64,000 nt of DNA from Prevotella sp. AGR2160 (GCF_000424185.1 NZ_AUJK01000011.1:1-64000); one strand, 5' to 3'; numbered from the stretch's first letter, positions 53,585-62,242 are shown. Notes: generated from the letters alone by a model not told the origin. Program-made: numbers and translations.

Positions 53585-54856
53585 TTATCCAAAGTTATCG
53601 TACATGATAGACTCGGGATCGACGCCGAGGCTGTCAAGATAGTCGGTGACCGTCTTGATCAGCATAGGAGGACCGCAGAGGTAATACTCACAATCCTCGG
53701 GAGCCTCATGATCCTTGAGGTAGGTATCACGGACACAGTTGACGGCGAATCCGGCATAGTATTTCACGCCGGCGGCATCAGCCTTCGGGTCGGGGCGGTC
53801 GAGAGAGAGGTGCATGTGGAAGTTGGGGAATTCCTTCTCCAGTTCCCAGAAGTCCTCGAGGAAGAAGGCCTCGGAGAGCGAGCGTGCGCCGTAGAAGAAG
53901 TGCATCTCACGGTCCGTGCAGTGGATCTGGCGTGTCATATACATGATCTGTGAGCGCAGCGGAGCCATACCGGCACCACCACCGATCCAGATCATCTCCT
54001 TACCGGACGTGAAGTTCGGATGGAAGTCTCCGTAAGGGCCACTCATGAGCACTTTGTCGCCGGGCTTCAAGGAGAAGATATAGGACGAGCCGATACCCGT
54101 CGGCACATTCTGGAAGCCTACCTGCGGACGCGGCAGGAACGGGGTAGAAGCGATACGTACCGTCAGCGTGATGATGTCACCCTCTGCCGGATAGTTGGCC
54201 ATGGAGTAGGCACGGACCGTCGGCTCGGGGTTGTGGGCTTTCAAAGAGAAGATGTTGAACTTCTTCCACGCGCCGATATACTCATCGCCGATGAGACTCT
54301 TGTCGAAATCCTTATCGTAGTCGATGCAGTCGTAAGCCGGGATCTTGATCTGAGCATAGGAACCAGGGATGAAATCCATGTGCTCGCCCGGCGGCAGCGC
54401 GACCTTGAACTCCTTGATGAAGGAGGAGACGTTCTTGTTGCTGATCACGGTGCACTCCCATTCCTTTACGCCAAGGATAGACTCGGGGATCTTGATCTTG
54501 AAGTCGCCCTTCACCTTGCACTGGCAGCCGAGGCGCCAGTGGTCCTTGATCTGCTTGCGCGTGAAGTGGGGACGCTCGGAGTCGAGGATCTCACCGCCGC
54601 CTTCGAGGACCTGAACCTTACACTGACCGCAGCTGGCCTTACCGCCGCAGGCGGAAGGCAGGAAGATGCCGTTCTCGTTGAGTGTTGCCATGAGGCTGTT
54701 GCCCTGTGGCACCTCGAGGGTCTTATCGTCGTTGATGACGATCTTCACGTTACCGCTCGGGCTCAGATATTTCTTGGCGATCAAGAGGATGATCACCAGC
54801 AGGAGGATCACGGCAAGGAACACTCCCACACTATTGATAATAAATGTTGTGTCCAT
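53585..54856 (-). CDS. nqrF: Na+-translocating NADH:quinone reductase subunit F
   Basis: This 423-residue subunit is the NADH entry point of Na+-NQR. It has an N-terminal membrane helix (about 8-28) and a plant-type [2Fe-2S] ferredoxin domain with Cys70, Cys76, Cys79 and Cys111. The FAD/NADH reductase domain follows, with RAYSMANYPAEG, GPYGDFHPNFTSGKEMIWIG and YLCGPPMLIKTVTDYL. It is the last gene of the nqrABCDEF operon and lies six bases after nqrE. Confidence 0.97.
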   Translation of the reverse strand: MDTTFIINSVGVFLAVILLLVIILLIAKKYLSPSGNVKIVINDDKTLEVPQGNSLMATLNENGIFLPSACGGKASCGQCKVQVLEGGGEILDSERPHFTRKQIKDHWRLGCQCKVKGDFKIKIPESILGVKEWECTVISNKNVSSFIKEFKVALPPGEHMDFIPGSYAQIKIPAYDCIDYDKDFDKSLIGDEYIGAWKKFNIFSLKAHNPEPTVRAYSMANYPAEGDIITLTVRIASTPFLPRPQVGFQNVPTGIGSSYIFSLKPGDKVLMSGPYGDFHPNFTSGKEMIWIGGGAGMAPLRSQIMYMTRQIHCTDREMHFFYGARSLSEAFFLEDFWELEKEFPNFHMHLSLDRPDPKADAAGVKYYAGFAVNCVRDTYLKDHEAPEDCEYYLCGPPMLIKTVTDYLDSLGVDPESIMYDNFG

Positions 54857-54862
54857 TTTCGC

Positions 54863-55471
54863 TTAAATTTTAAGTCCGCTGAAGCACATCATGGCCATCG
54901 CCATGAGACCGACGGTGATGAATGTGATGCCGAGGCCCTGGAGCGGCTTGGGGACATCGCTGTACTGCATCTTCTCACGGATGGCACCCATGGAGACGAT
55001 GGCGAGCATCCAGCCCAGACCGCTACCGAAGGCATAGGCGATGGAGTCCCACACGTTGGTGATGGCCTGCGTGTTGGACGGGTCGAGGAGGATACGCTGC
55101 TGCATGAAGAGCGACGCACCCATGATGGCGCAGTTCACGGCGATCAGCGGCAGGAAGATTCCCAGCGCACTGTAGAGGGAGGGTGAGAAGCGCTCCACGG
55201 CCATCTCCACGATCTGCGTGATACCGGCGATGACGGCGATGAAGAGGATAAAGCTCAGATAGCCCAGTCCCATAGGGTCGAGGACCTTGGTCTGCAACAG
55301 ATAGTCCACGGGGACGGTGACGACGAGCACGAACGTCACGGCAGCTCCCAGTCCGAGGGAAGTCTTGACATTCTTGGAGACGGCGAGGAAGGAACACATG
55401 CCGAGGAAGAATGCGAAGATCATGTTGTCCACGAAGATGGACCGGAAGAAAAGACTGATAATATGTTCCAT
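54863..55471 (-). CDS. nqrE: Na+-NQR subunit E
   Basis: This 202-residue membrane subunit has six helices and the conserved cysteine segments [16 protein letters not shown] and [15 protein letters not shown] (cysteines that bind the membrane iron-sulfur centre with NqrD). Its C-terminus contains [19 protein letters not shown]. Length matches the family. It is paired with nqrD upstream. Confidence 0.95.
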   Translation of the reverse strand: MEHIISLFFRSIFVDNMIFAFFLGMCSFLAVSKNVKTSLGLGAAVTFVLVVTVPVDYLLQTKVLDPMGLGYLSFILFIAVIAGITQIVEMAVERFSPSLYSALGIFLPLIAVNCAIMGASLFMQQRILLDPSNTQAITNVWDSIAYAFGSGLGWMLAIVSMGAIREKMQYSDVPKPLQGLGITFITVGLMAMAMMCFSGLKI

Positions 55472-55487
55472 TGTTGTTTTCTTTTAT

Positions 55488-56117
55488 TTATTTCTTCTCT
55501 TCTTTCTGGAAGAAGGCGCGATGAACCCAGATGACACATCCCAAGAGGATCAGTGCCATGGCGGGCATCGTCATCATGCCATTGTTCATATACCCACAGT
55601 CGTAGAGTCCTTGCGGAAGGATGGTGAAGCCCAGGAGGCTGCCACGTCCGAGGAACTCACGGACAGCGCCGACGATGACGAGGATCATGGCGTAGCCCAG
55701 TCCGTTGCCGATACCGTCGAGGAAGCTCGGCCACGGCTTGTTCATCATGGCGAAGGCTTCGAGGCGGCCCATGAGGATACAGTTGGTGATGATCAGTCCG
55801 ACATAGACGGAGAGCTGCACGCTGACATCATAGACGAAGGCCTTGAGGATCTGGCTGACGATGGTCACCAGTGCGGCGACGACGACGAGCTGAACGATGA
55901 TACGTATACGATTCGGGATGGTCTTGCGGATCAGGGAGATGATGACATTGGAGAATGCCGTGATCACCGTGACGGCGAGGCCCATCACAATAGCCGGCTT
56001 CAACTGTGAAGTGACGGCGAGAGAGGAACAGATACCGAGCACCTGCACCATGATAGGGTTGTTGGCGTTCAGTGGTTCGATGAGAGCCTCTCTATTTTGT
56101 TTACTGAATAAAGCCAT
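55488..56117 (-). CDS. nqrD: Na+-NQR subunit D
   Basis: This 209-residue subunit has six membrane helices, related to NqrE by duplication. It shows NNPIMVQVLGICSSLAVTSQ, VGLIITNCILMGRLEAFAM and a DGIGNGLGYAMILVIVGAVR segment. Cysteines in LGICSS and ITNCIL are the conserved iron-sulfur ligands. It starts two bases after the nqrC stop. Confidence 0.95.
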   Translation of the reverse strand: MALFSKQNREALIEPLNANNPIMVQVLGICSSLAVTSQLKPAIVMGLAVTVITAFSNVIISLIRKTIPNRIRIIVQLVVVAALVTIVSQILKAFVYDVSVQLSVYVGLIITNCILMGRLEAFAMMNKPWPSFLDGIGNGLGYAMILVIVGAVREFLGRGSLLGFTILPQGLYDCGYMNNGMMTMPAMALILLGCVIWVHRAFFQKEEKK

Positions 56118-56119
56118 GA

Positions 56120-56770
56120 TTATTTCGCGTTAAAGAACTTAGTATATTTACCCAGACAGTCGTGGAGCATGTTGGTCACGCCGTTGCTCGTCAGCGTAGC
56201 GCCGGTGACGGCATCGACCTGTGTCTGGTCGTCTGTCTTCTTCTTTGCCACGGACAGGGCGATGGTGTTGGTATCTTCACCCTTGAAGAGATGCTTACCC
56301 TGGAATTGCTCCTGCCATTTGCGGTTGTCCTTGATCTCGGCACCGAGGCCGGCCGTCTCACTCTCGTGATTGAAGTAAGCGCCGAAGACGGTACGCTTAT
56401 CACCGTTGATGGCGATGTATCCGGAGATGCCGCCCCAGAGGCCCATACCCTTCATCGGGATGACGTATTTCTGCTGTCTGTTGATGGTGGCGTAGAGGAT
56501 ATCCTGTCCGTCAACTTTGTCGAATGTGATCTTGGTCTCACCCTCTTTCGTTGCCGGTTTCACCACCTTATTATAAATAGCCTCTGCGTCAGCGTCATTC
56601 TTGAAGTCACGGATGTTCAGGGAGTAGAGGATCTGTTTCTTCTGATCCAATACCACGTTGGCATCCTGACGGTCCTTCAGACCGGCGTAGACGGCGGCCA
56701 GGAGGAAGGCGACGATGATGACGAGTACCGCAGAATAGATAATCGTGTAGGAATTGCTGTTTGTTTTCAT
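56120..56770 (-). CDS. nqrC: Na+-NQR subunit C (covalent FMN)
   Basis: This 216-residue subunit has one N-terminal helix (about 9-30) and a periplasmic FMN-binding domain. The flavinylation motif DAVTGAT at 186-192 predicts FMN on Thr192, attached by the ApbE transferase (not in this window). GLWGGISGYIAI and ETAGLGAEI are family blocks. It sits between nqrB and nqrD. Confidence 0.95.
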   Translation of the reverse strand: MKTNSNSYTIIYSAVLVIIVAFLLAAVYAGLKDRQDANVVLDQKKQILYSLNIRDFKNDADAEAIYNKVVKPATKEGETKITFDKVDGQDILYATINRQQKYVIPMKGMGLWGGISGYIAINGDKRTVFGAYFNHESETAGLGAEIKDNRKWQEQFQGKHLFKGEDTNTIALSVAKKKTDDQTQVDAVTGATLTSNGVTNMLHDCLGKYTKFFNAK

Positions 56771-56787
56771 TTCTCGTTCCTCCTTAT

Positions 56788-57960
56788 TTATTTGTTATTG
56801 GCGCGCTTGGCACGTTTGGAGATATTGTGTTCCACCACGCAATAGTCGATGAGCGGCGCGAACATGTTCATCAGCAGGATAGCCAGCATCATTCCCTCGG
56901 GGTAACCGGGGTTGCGCAGACGGATAATGATGGCCATGGCACCGATGAGGAAGCCATAGATCCATTTGCCCGTCTCCGTGCGTGCTGACGTCACCGGATC
57001 GGTAGCCATGAATACGGCACCGAAGGCGAAGCCGCCGAGGACGAGATGCTCATACCAGGGGATGGGGTTGGCACCGCCGAGCTGGAAGAGGAAGGAGACG
57101 ATACCGCCGCCGAGAAAGACGCTGAGCATGGTCTTCCAACTGGCCACGCCGGTCCACAAGAGGATGACGGCACCGATGGCGATGGCGATGACAGACGTCT
57201 CACCGACACTGCCGGGGATGAAGCCGAGGATGCTGTCGCAGATTGAGGGCAACTGATCGAGGTGGTTCTGTGCGATACTTCCCAGCGGTGTTGCTGCCGT
57301 GAGGGCATCAGCCTGTGCGGCCAGGTCATTGCCGAGTCCGCAGATCTTTCCCTGGCTGACCCATACGCTGAGGTCACCGGTCATCTTGCTTGGATAGGAG
57401 AAGAAGAGGAAGGCGCGCGTGACGAGGGCCACGTTGAAGATGTTCATACCCGTACCGCCGAAGATCTCCTTGGCGAAGATGACGGCGAAGGCGATGGCGA
57501 TGATGAGGATCCAGTAAGGCGTGTTGATCGGAATGATCAAGGGGATGATCATACCCGAGACGAGGTATCCCTCCTGAATCTCCTCGTGCTTCCACTGTGC
57601 CCAAGCGAACTCGATGCCCAGACCGACGATATAGCTGACGATTACTTTCGGCAGGACGGCGAGGAAGCCGTAGCCGAAGATTTCCCAGAATCCTGCCGTG
57701 GCGAGAGTCCCCGCGAGCTTGTAGTTCTGGTAGCCTACATTATACATACCGAAGAGCAGGGCAGGGATCAAGGCGATGACGACGATGCTCATGATACGCT
57801 TCGAGTCGATGGCGTCATGGATGCTTGCGCCGCTCTTGGCCGTCGTGTTCGGCACATAGAGGAAGGACTCAAAGCCGTCGAAGACGCTCTGGAAGGCATG
57901 CAGACTCCCTCCTTCCTCAAACTTAGGCTTGATATGGTCTAAATATTTGCGTAATGACAT
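56788..57960 (-). CDS. nqrB: Na+-NQR subunit B (covalent FMN, quinone site)
   Basis: This 390-residue subunit has about ten membrane helices. The flavinylation motif reads DALTAAT at 218-224, predicting FMN on Thr224; the middle residue is Ala where Gly is more usual, but the pattern is intact. GYLVSGMIIPLIIPINTPYW and EIFGGTGMNIFNVALVTRAF are family blocks. It starts three bases after the nqrA stop. Confidence 0.95.
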   Translation of the reverse strand: MSLRKYLDHIKPKFEEGGSLHAFQSVFDGFESFLYVPNTTAKSGASIHDAIDSKRIMSIVVIALIPALLFGMYNVGYQNYKLAGTLATAGFWEIFGYGFLAVLPKVIVSYIVGLGIEFAWAQWKHEEIQEGYLVSGMIIPLIIPINTPYWILIIAIAFAVIFAKEIFGGTGMNIFNVALVTRAFLFFSYPSKMTGDLSVWVSQGKICGLGNDLAAQADALTAATPLGSIAQNHLDQLPSICDSILGFIPGSVGETSVIAIAIGAVILLWTGVASWKTMLSVFLGGGIVSFLFQLGGANPIPWYEHLVLGGFAFGAVFMATDPVTSARTETGKWIYGFLIGAMAIIIRLRNPGYPEGMMLAILLMNMFAPLIDYCVVEHNISKRAKRANNK

Positions 57961-57963
57961 AAT

Positions 57964-59325
57964 TTATGCGTTTTCTTTTCTTAATATGTTCAGTCCGTTG
58001 CGTACGATCTGCTGCAGCGGCAGCTTACTGGAGTCGACAAACTCAGCGACGGCGAAGTCCTCGGGACTCACCTCATAGATGCCAAGCTGTTCCTGCTTGT
58101 CGATATCCCCGGCGATGAGGCTCTTGATGAGGTATTCGCCATAGATATCCATCGGCAGCACCTTGTCGTATTCTCCCGACATGATCATGTGGCGCTCACC
58201 ACCCTTGATACGTGCGTCGAGGTTATAAGCCTTCTTCTTGCCGAAGAGCCAGGAGAAATAGCTGTGGCTGGTAGAGAACTCGTTGGTACGGGGACGGATC
58301 CAGCCGAGGAACTCATCGGCGTGAGCACCCTCCGGGATAACGGTAACTTCTGAGGTATGGGCGCCGAGGAAAGTCTCCTTGAGATCTCCCGTCGCGGGGA
58401 CACCCGTCAGCGGATTACCGTTGATGATACGGATATCATCGGTTGTCTTCAGACGGCCTTCAACGATCTTGTCCATCGGTGTGCCTACCAGCGTCTTCAC
58501 GTACGTAGGAGCTGTAATCTCACTACCGGCAACGGCGATGGTGCGTTCGAGGTTGACCTTTCCCGTGAGGAACAAACGGCCGAAGAAGATGACGGCGGAG
58601 GGATCAACGGTCCATACCACTTCGCCCTTGTTGACGGGATCGAGGTGGTTGACCTGTACGCCGACGTTACCGGCGGGGCAGGGACCGTCGAAGACGTTTA
58701 CTTCCACGTCGCGGGCCTGCGTCAGTGCCGGAGCCTGCTGCTTACTGCCGATGCCGAGATACACCTTGGCGATCTTGCTCAGTGCCGTCAGACCGGTCTG
58801 GAAAGCCTCTTCGTTACCCTGAAGCTCTACCTCGAAGTCGGCAGCCAGCGGCATGTCGCGCAGGGCAGAGACAAAAATTGCCTTAGGCTCCGTCTGCGCG
58901 TTCGTAGACACAGCGTAAGGCAACTGGTTGATCCATCCGAAAAGGCCTGCTTCGAGCAACGCGTTCTTCACGCCTTCTGCGTCGAGAGCCGTGACATCTT
59001 TCTTGCCGAAGTCAGCATACACCTGTTCCTTGTCAGCCTGCACCTTCACGCAGAGCACCTTACGGCGCTCACCACGCACCACTGCCGTGACCTTTCCGCT
59101 CACGGGTGAGGCGAACTTCACATCGGGATAAGCCTTGTTGACGAACAGCGCGTCACCGGCCTTGACGGTGTCGCCCTCATGGACGACGACCTTCGGGGTC
59201 ACGCCTTCGAATGCCGTCGGTACGAGGCCGATGGTATCAGTAGCGATGGATGCCGTCACCTGTGGCGCGGCCTTTCCCGTCAGGTTAATGTCTAAGCCCT
59301 TCCGTAACTTAATTACATTTGCCAT
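57964..59325 (-). CDS. nqrA: Na+-NQR subunit A
   Basis: This 453-residue peripheral subunit has the biotinyl-lipoyl-like fold typical of NqrA (KVVVHEGDTVKAGDALFVNK and FASPVSGKVTAVVRGERRK). It continues with the SLBB-like region and the HLDPVNKGEVVWTVDP and GSEITAPTYVKTLVGTPMDK blocks. It leads the operon, with gaps of 2-17 bases between all six genes. The promoter on the minus strand is near 59393-59400. Confidence 0.95.
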   Translation of the reverse strand: MANVIKLRKGLDINLTGKAAPQVTASIATDTIGLVPTAFEGVTPKVVVHEGDTVKAGDALFVNKAYPDVKFASPVSGKVTAVVRGERRKVLCVKVQADKEQVYADFGKKDVTALDAEGVKNALLEAGLFGWINQLPYAVSTNAQTEPKAIFVSALRDMPLAADFEVELQGNEEAFQTGLTALSKIAKVYLGIGSKQQAPALTQARDVEVNVFDGPCPAGNVGVQVNHLDPVNKGEVVWTVDPSAVIFFGRLFLTGKVNLERTIAVAGSEITAPTYVKTLVGTPMDKIVEGRLKTTDDIRIINGNPLTGVPATGDLKETFLGAHTSEVTVIPEGAHADEFLGWIRPRTNEFSTSHSYFSWLFGKKKAYNLDARIKGGERHMIMSGEYDKVLPMDIYGEYLIKSLIAGDIDKQEQLGIYEVSPEDFAVAEFVDSSKLPLQQIVRNGLNILRKENA

Positions 59326-59392
59326 AACTACAATATCTGTTTTTGAAACTTAATATTTAGCTGAAAATTATTTCATCGATTATGATTGCTTG

Positions 59393-59400
59393 CAAAGTTA
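59393..59400 (-). promoter_or_regulatory. nqr operon promoter (-7 element)
   Basis: Minus-strand TAACTTTG lies 67 bases before the nqrA ATG. The -33 element is not convincing. Confidence 0.5.
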
Positions 59401-59879
59401 ACAAATTTTTTCCGATTTTGCGAGTAAACAGTCTATTTTTATTGATATTTTTTTGTTTCGTGATACGGATTGTTAGGAGGAGTTGACAAAATAATATAGG
59501 GATGCAGATGGTCTCATTCTATAGGAAGGCAATTACTCTATGCTGCCACTGACACTTTTTTGCCCTCTTGTAAAGGGTTATTTTGGGTGGGAAAATCACG
59601 AAACGTAACATTGGTCAGAAATAAGCGAATTTTGAAGGAAATTATTATTTCGTTGATTAATAGGAAGATACGAAAATTTGGCCCTGTTGCATGTTGTTAG
59701 TATGCATATCTATCCGCATATTATTCGTAAAAAGAACGCCAGAGTAAATAAATATGCAGAAAAATGCTGTTGATTTGCTTCGTAAAGATGGTGTTTACGA
59801 CTCGTATCTACGAAAGATAATTTTCTAAACTCGATGTTTACAAAATTTTCTTCGGTGTTTTCCGAGCAAAAGGCTGATT

Positions 59880-59887
59880 TACGTTTG
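59880..59887 (+). promoter_or_regulatory. Possible promoter of a plus-strand small RNA
   Basis: TACGTTTG matches TAnnTTTG; a TTTT at 59858-59861 gives an 18-base spacer. It reads toward the strong plus-strand terminator at 59954-60012. Confidence 0.4.
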
Positions 59888-59892
59888 ATTTT

Positions 59893-60012
59893 CTCCTAGA
59901 ATAACAATTTTCTGTGAGAAAAACAGGAGGCAAAAAAGAGTCAGCGGAAGGGTAGAGTAACTGATTTTATGCACGCTGATCAGTGTATGTAAAATCTGTT
60001 ACTCTGTTTTTT
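59893..60012 (+). ncRNA. Candidate structured small RNA of about 120 nt
   Basis: After the TACGTTTG element, the sequence folds as an outer CTCCT/AGGAG stem (59893-59897 with 59925-59929) enclosing TTTTCT-GTG-AGAAAA. It is followed by a 52-base near-perfect palindrome and a T run. Both neighbouring genes are on the minus strand, so a plus-strand terminator here implies a transcript of its own. Evidence is structural only. Confidence 0.4.
59954..60012 (+). terminator. 52-base palindrome with T run
   Basis: AGAGTAAC (59954) pairs with GTTACTCT (60005), and GATTTTA with TAAAATC, around a GCTGATCAGT-type centre. The result is a stem of about 26 bp with two mismatches, followed by GTTTTTTTA. On the minus strand no T run follows. 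Confidence 0.7.
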
Positions 60013-60027
60013 TATTCACGATGTAGT

Positions 60028-60053
60028 CGGAACATGATAAATCAAGTCCCTAC
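60028..60053. repeat. Family A repeat (copy 7), supplies a stop codon
   Basis: CGGAACATGATAAATCAAGT followed by CCCTAC. On the minus strand its TAG at 60050-60052 is the stop of the B3/4 gene. Confidence 0.75.
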
Positions 60054-60718
60054 CGATAGATGAAATATGCGCCACCATCGCTGGCAGCATATTTGCGGAG
60101 GAGCTGCTGGATATATTCCGCATTCTCACGCACATGCTGTTCGTCACCGTCGTAGCCGTTGATGAGGACGACGAGATGAGTCGTTGCAGCTTGGATCTTG
60201 GTACGCTCGTTGTCACTCGTCGGCGTACCGACACCACCCTTGCTGTCGCGGTAAACGGGCAGACCGGCGATGTTGATCATGCCACGACCAATACCTTCAT
60301 AGGGTTCTCCCTCCCGGCCAACGCCGAGTGTCAGCGTGTCACCTTCGAAGCGGTCGGCATCGAAGCCGCCGATACTGTAACCGTAGGCGATGCTGGCGAG
60401 GTTGATGAGGTCTACGAGCGTGTCGATCTGATAGAGTTCCTTGCCTTTCAGCATGCGGCGGATGAGGGCTTCTGAGGCAGGGCGGTAGCGTGAGGGGTCC
60501 TTGCCGCAGGCGCGGTAGACCTTCCGGGTGGCGGCGATGCCGGAGATATCTTTCAGCGATTCCGTCGTCAGTGTCTCCCGATAATGCTCGCCAAGGGCGT
60601 TGATCTCGTCCCACAGCGGCTGACAGTAGGGACTGTTTTTTACCTCTGCGTCGAGACAGGCGCCGACGAAGTTCGGACAGACCGTCTCAATCTCTTTGGA
60701 AACAATTACTTTGATCAT
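60050..60718 (-). CDS. B3/4 domain protein (tRNA-editing-like)
   Basis: This 222-residue protein is a stand-alone B3/4 domain, the editing module of phenylalanyl-tRNA synthetase beta subunits. It has the TRKVYRACGKDPSRYRPASEAL and VDLINLASIAYGYSIGGFDA blocks and a GRGMINIAGLPVYRDSKGGV segment. Stand-alone members may hydrolyse mischarged tRNA, but this one's role is unproven. The TAG stop comes from a family A repeat. The gap to the upstream lipoprotein gene holds a family C repeat. Confidence 0.88.
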   Translation of the reverse strand: MIKVIVSKEIETVCPNFVGACLDAEVKNSPYCQPLWDEINALGEHYRETLTTESLKDISGIAATRKVYRACGKDPSRYRPASEALIRRMLKGKELYQIDTLVDLINLASIAYGYSIGGFDADRFEGDTLTLGVGREGEPYEGIGRGMINIAGLPVYRDSKGGVGTPTSDNERTKIQAATTHLVVLINGYDGDEQHVRENAEYIQQLLRKYAASDGGAYFIYR

Positions 60719-60750
60719 AAATGTTTATTAATAGATCCGTCGTTCCGACG

Positions 60751-60778
60751 GCGGGCCGCCACAAGGGACGGCCCCTGC
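60751..60778. repeat. Family C palindromic repeat (copy 2)
   Basis: GCGGGCCGCCACAAGGGACG followed by GCCCCTGC is the reverse of copy 1 at 33186-33215, with the left arm slightly changed. Confidence 0.75.
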
Positions 60779-60793
60779 AAAGGGAATGACGGA

Positions 60794-61372
60794 TTATTCT
60801 TTTTCTATTCTTATGCGTTTACCACCGGCGTAACAGAAGATGTGATACTGTCCGCGGACAAATTCATCCTCGTATCCCGGCTGGTCGAGTTGGAAACCGG
60901 CAGCCTTCACTTGGTCGACGAGAGTCTGATAGGCCGCATTATTGAAGACGCCGATCTCAATCTTCTCATTCAGGGCCACATAACTCGACACGCCTTTCTT
61001 CTGCGGACGAGGCAGGTCGGCATAGACACCATCGCGGATTTGGCGAGGCAGCGTGCAGTGGCGGTAGTAGAGATTCGTGTATTTTGCCAGTCTACTCACC
61101 TCGTAGCTGGCTTTATACTGGTAACCGTATTTCTTCATCACGGTCTTGCGGTCGAGCTTGCCGTCGAGGATGAGCAGCGCGTCCTTGATAGAGAGCACAT
61201 CGCCCTTGGCAGCGTCAGGCATATTCTGGATATCGCTGATGGAGAGGGTATCCTTGGCAACGGGAGCCGTTGCCGTTTTCTGTGCCGTGCCGCAGCCCGT
61301 GAAGAATAAGGCGGAGGACAGAATGGCACCGGAGAGGATGCCAAGTGTGATTTTTCGATTTCTAAATTGCAT
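60794..61372 (-). CDS. Lipoprotein of unknown function
   Basis: This 192-residue protein has a lipoprotein signal ending in ALFFTGC (Cys27) followed by a Thr/Ala-rich linker and a globular part with KDALLILDGKLDRKTVMKKY, YYRHCTLPRQIRDGVYADLP and a final YHIFCYAGGKRIRIEKE. I recognise no characterised family. The ATG at 61372 starts the lipoprotein signal; the frame to 61426 would begin inside the promoter. The promoter overlaps a perfect 19-bp inverted repeat, suggesting tight regulation. Confidence 0.75.
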   Translation of the reverse strand: MQFRNRKITLGILSGAILSSALFFTGCGTAQKTATAPVAKDTLSISDIQNMPDAAKGDVLSIKDALLILDGKLDRKTVMKKYGYQYKASYEVSRLAKYTNLYYRHCTLPRQIRDGVYADLPRPQKKGVSSYVALNEKIEIGVFNNAAYQTLVDQVKAAGFQLDQPGYEDEFVRGQYHIFCYAGGKRIRIEKE

Positions 61373-61377
61373 GTTTA

Positions 61378-61423
61378 AATAAAATATATTATCTTTTTGT
61401 TTGCAAAGATAATATATTTTATT
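61378..61423. promoter_or_regulatory. Perfect 19-bp inverted repeat over the lipoprotein promoter
   Basis: AATAAAATATATTATCTTT (61378-61396) is repeated exactly as its reverse complement (61405-61423) with an 8-base centre, TTGTTTGC. The minus-strand -7 element TATCTTTG (61411-61404) lies inside the right arm, and the start point should fall in the centre, so the repeat acts on DNA rather than RNA. It looks like an operator. Confidence 0.6.
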
Positions 61424-61449
61424 CAAGTAGGAAACAAAAATACGGAATT

Positions 61450-62103
61450 TTATGCTTCGTATTCCGTATGATCTTCGATACCGGCCTCACGGAGTGCCTC
61501 TTTGCGCTCACGGCAGGTACCACATTTGCCGCAGTGCTTCTCACCGCCTTTATAGCAGCTCCATGTCTCGGTATAGTCGATGCCGAGGCGCTTGCCGATG
61601 CGGGCGATGTCAGCCTTGGTGATATTGGTGTAAGGAGCGTCCACACGAACGTGGATGTAAGTGCCGGCACTGGCGGCAGTGTCAATGGCGTCGATGAACT
61701 CCGGACGGCAGTCTGGATAGATCGTGTGGTCGCCGGCATGGTTGGCGATCATCACGCGCTTCAGTCCGTGGCTCTCGGCGATGCCCACGGCGATGGAGAG
61801 CATGATTCCGTTGCGGAACGGTACGACCGTCGACTTCATATTCTCCTCGTCGTAGTTGCCTTCGGGGATGGCGTCGGCACCCTCCAAGAGACTGCTCTTG
61901 AAATACTGGTGCATGAAGTCCAAGGGAATCGTGATATGTTTGATGCCGAGGCGTTCACAGTGCATCTTGGCAAAGGGAATCTCCCGGGCATTGTGGTTGC
62001 TGCCATAATCGAAACTGATGCCCAGAGCGATCTCATCTTTCTTGTCATAGAGGAGGGTGATGGAGTCCATACCTCCGCTGACGATAATTACAGAATCTTT
62101 CAT
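61450..62103 (-). CDS. queC: 7-cyano-7-deazaguanine synthase
   Basis: QueC makes preQ0 from carboxydeazaguanine in queuosine synthesis, using ATP and ammonia. The 217-residue protein has the PP-loop SGGMDS at 9-14 and a C-terminal zinc site, CYKGGEKHCGKCGTC. It also has YGSNHNAREIPFAK and the VPFRNGIMLSIAVGIAESHG block. The start at 62103 (MKDSVIIVSGG) gives the standard N-terminus; the frame to 62184 runs into a family B repeat. No other queuosine gene is adjacent. Confidence 0.95.
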   Translation of the reverse strand: MKDSVIIVSGGMDSITLLYDKKDEIALGISFDYGSNHNAREIPFAKMHCERLGIKHITIPLDFMHQYFKSSLLEGADAIPEGNYDEENMKSTVVPFRNGIMLSIAVGIAESHGLKRVMIANHAGDHTIYPDCRPEFIDAIDTAASAGTYIHVRVDAPYTNITKADIARIGKRLGIDYTETWSCYKGGEKHCGKCGTCRERKEALREAGIEDHTEYEA

Positions 62104-62158
62104 TATGTTTTTGTATTTGATTTCTATCTTTTTTAATGTATAATTCATAAATCCTTTT

Positions 62159-62186
62159 GTAGGTGGCCGCCATGTTGCGGCCACGC
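62159..62186. repeat. Family B palindromic repeat (copy 6)
   Basis: GTAGGTGGCCGCCATGTTGC followed by GGCCACGC. The preceding TGTATAATTCATAAATCCTT is shared with copy 1 at 2755-2774 (two differences). Confidence 0.88.
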
Positions 62187-62242
62187 AAGGAAGAGGGGAA
62201 ATATGAAGTAAAATAATTACTTATGTTCCGTTCAATGTGGGT

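Larger units (their letters stand above)
59326..60049. other. 724-bp AT-rich gap between nqrA and the B3/4 gene
   Basis: This is the longest gene-free stretch of the window. It holds the nqrA promoter at its left end, a candidate plus-strand small RNA (59893-60012) ending in a long palindrome, and a family A repeat at the right end. Between about 59420 and 59880 there is low-GC sequence without a frame above 25 codons and no obvious remnant of a gene. Confidence 0.7.

Noticed and set aside
59754..59828. 24-residue frame MQKNAVDLLRKDGVYDSYLR... in the nqrA gap
   Set aside because: No promoter or ribosome site precedes it and it is within the expected length for chance in AT-rich sequence.
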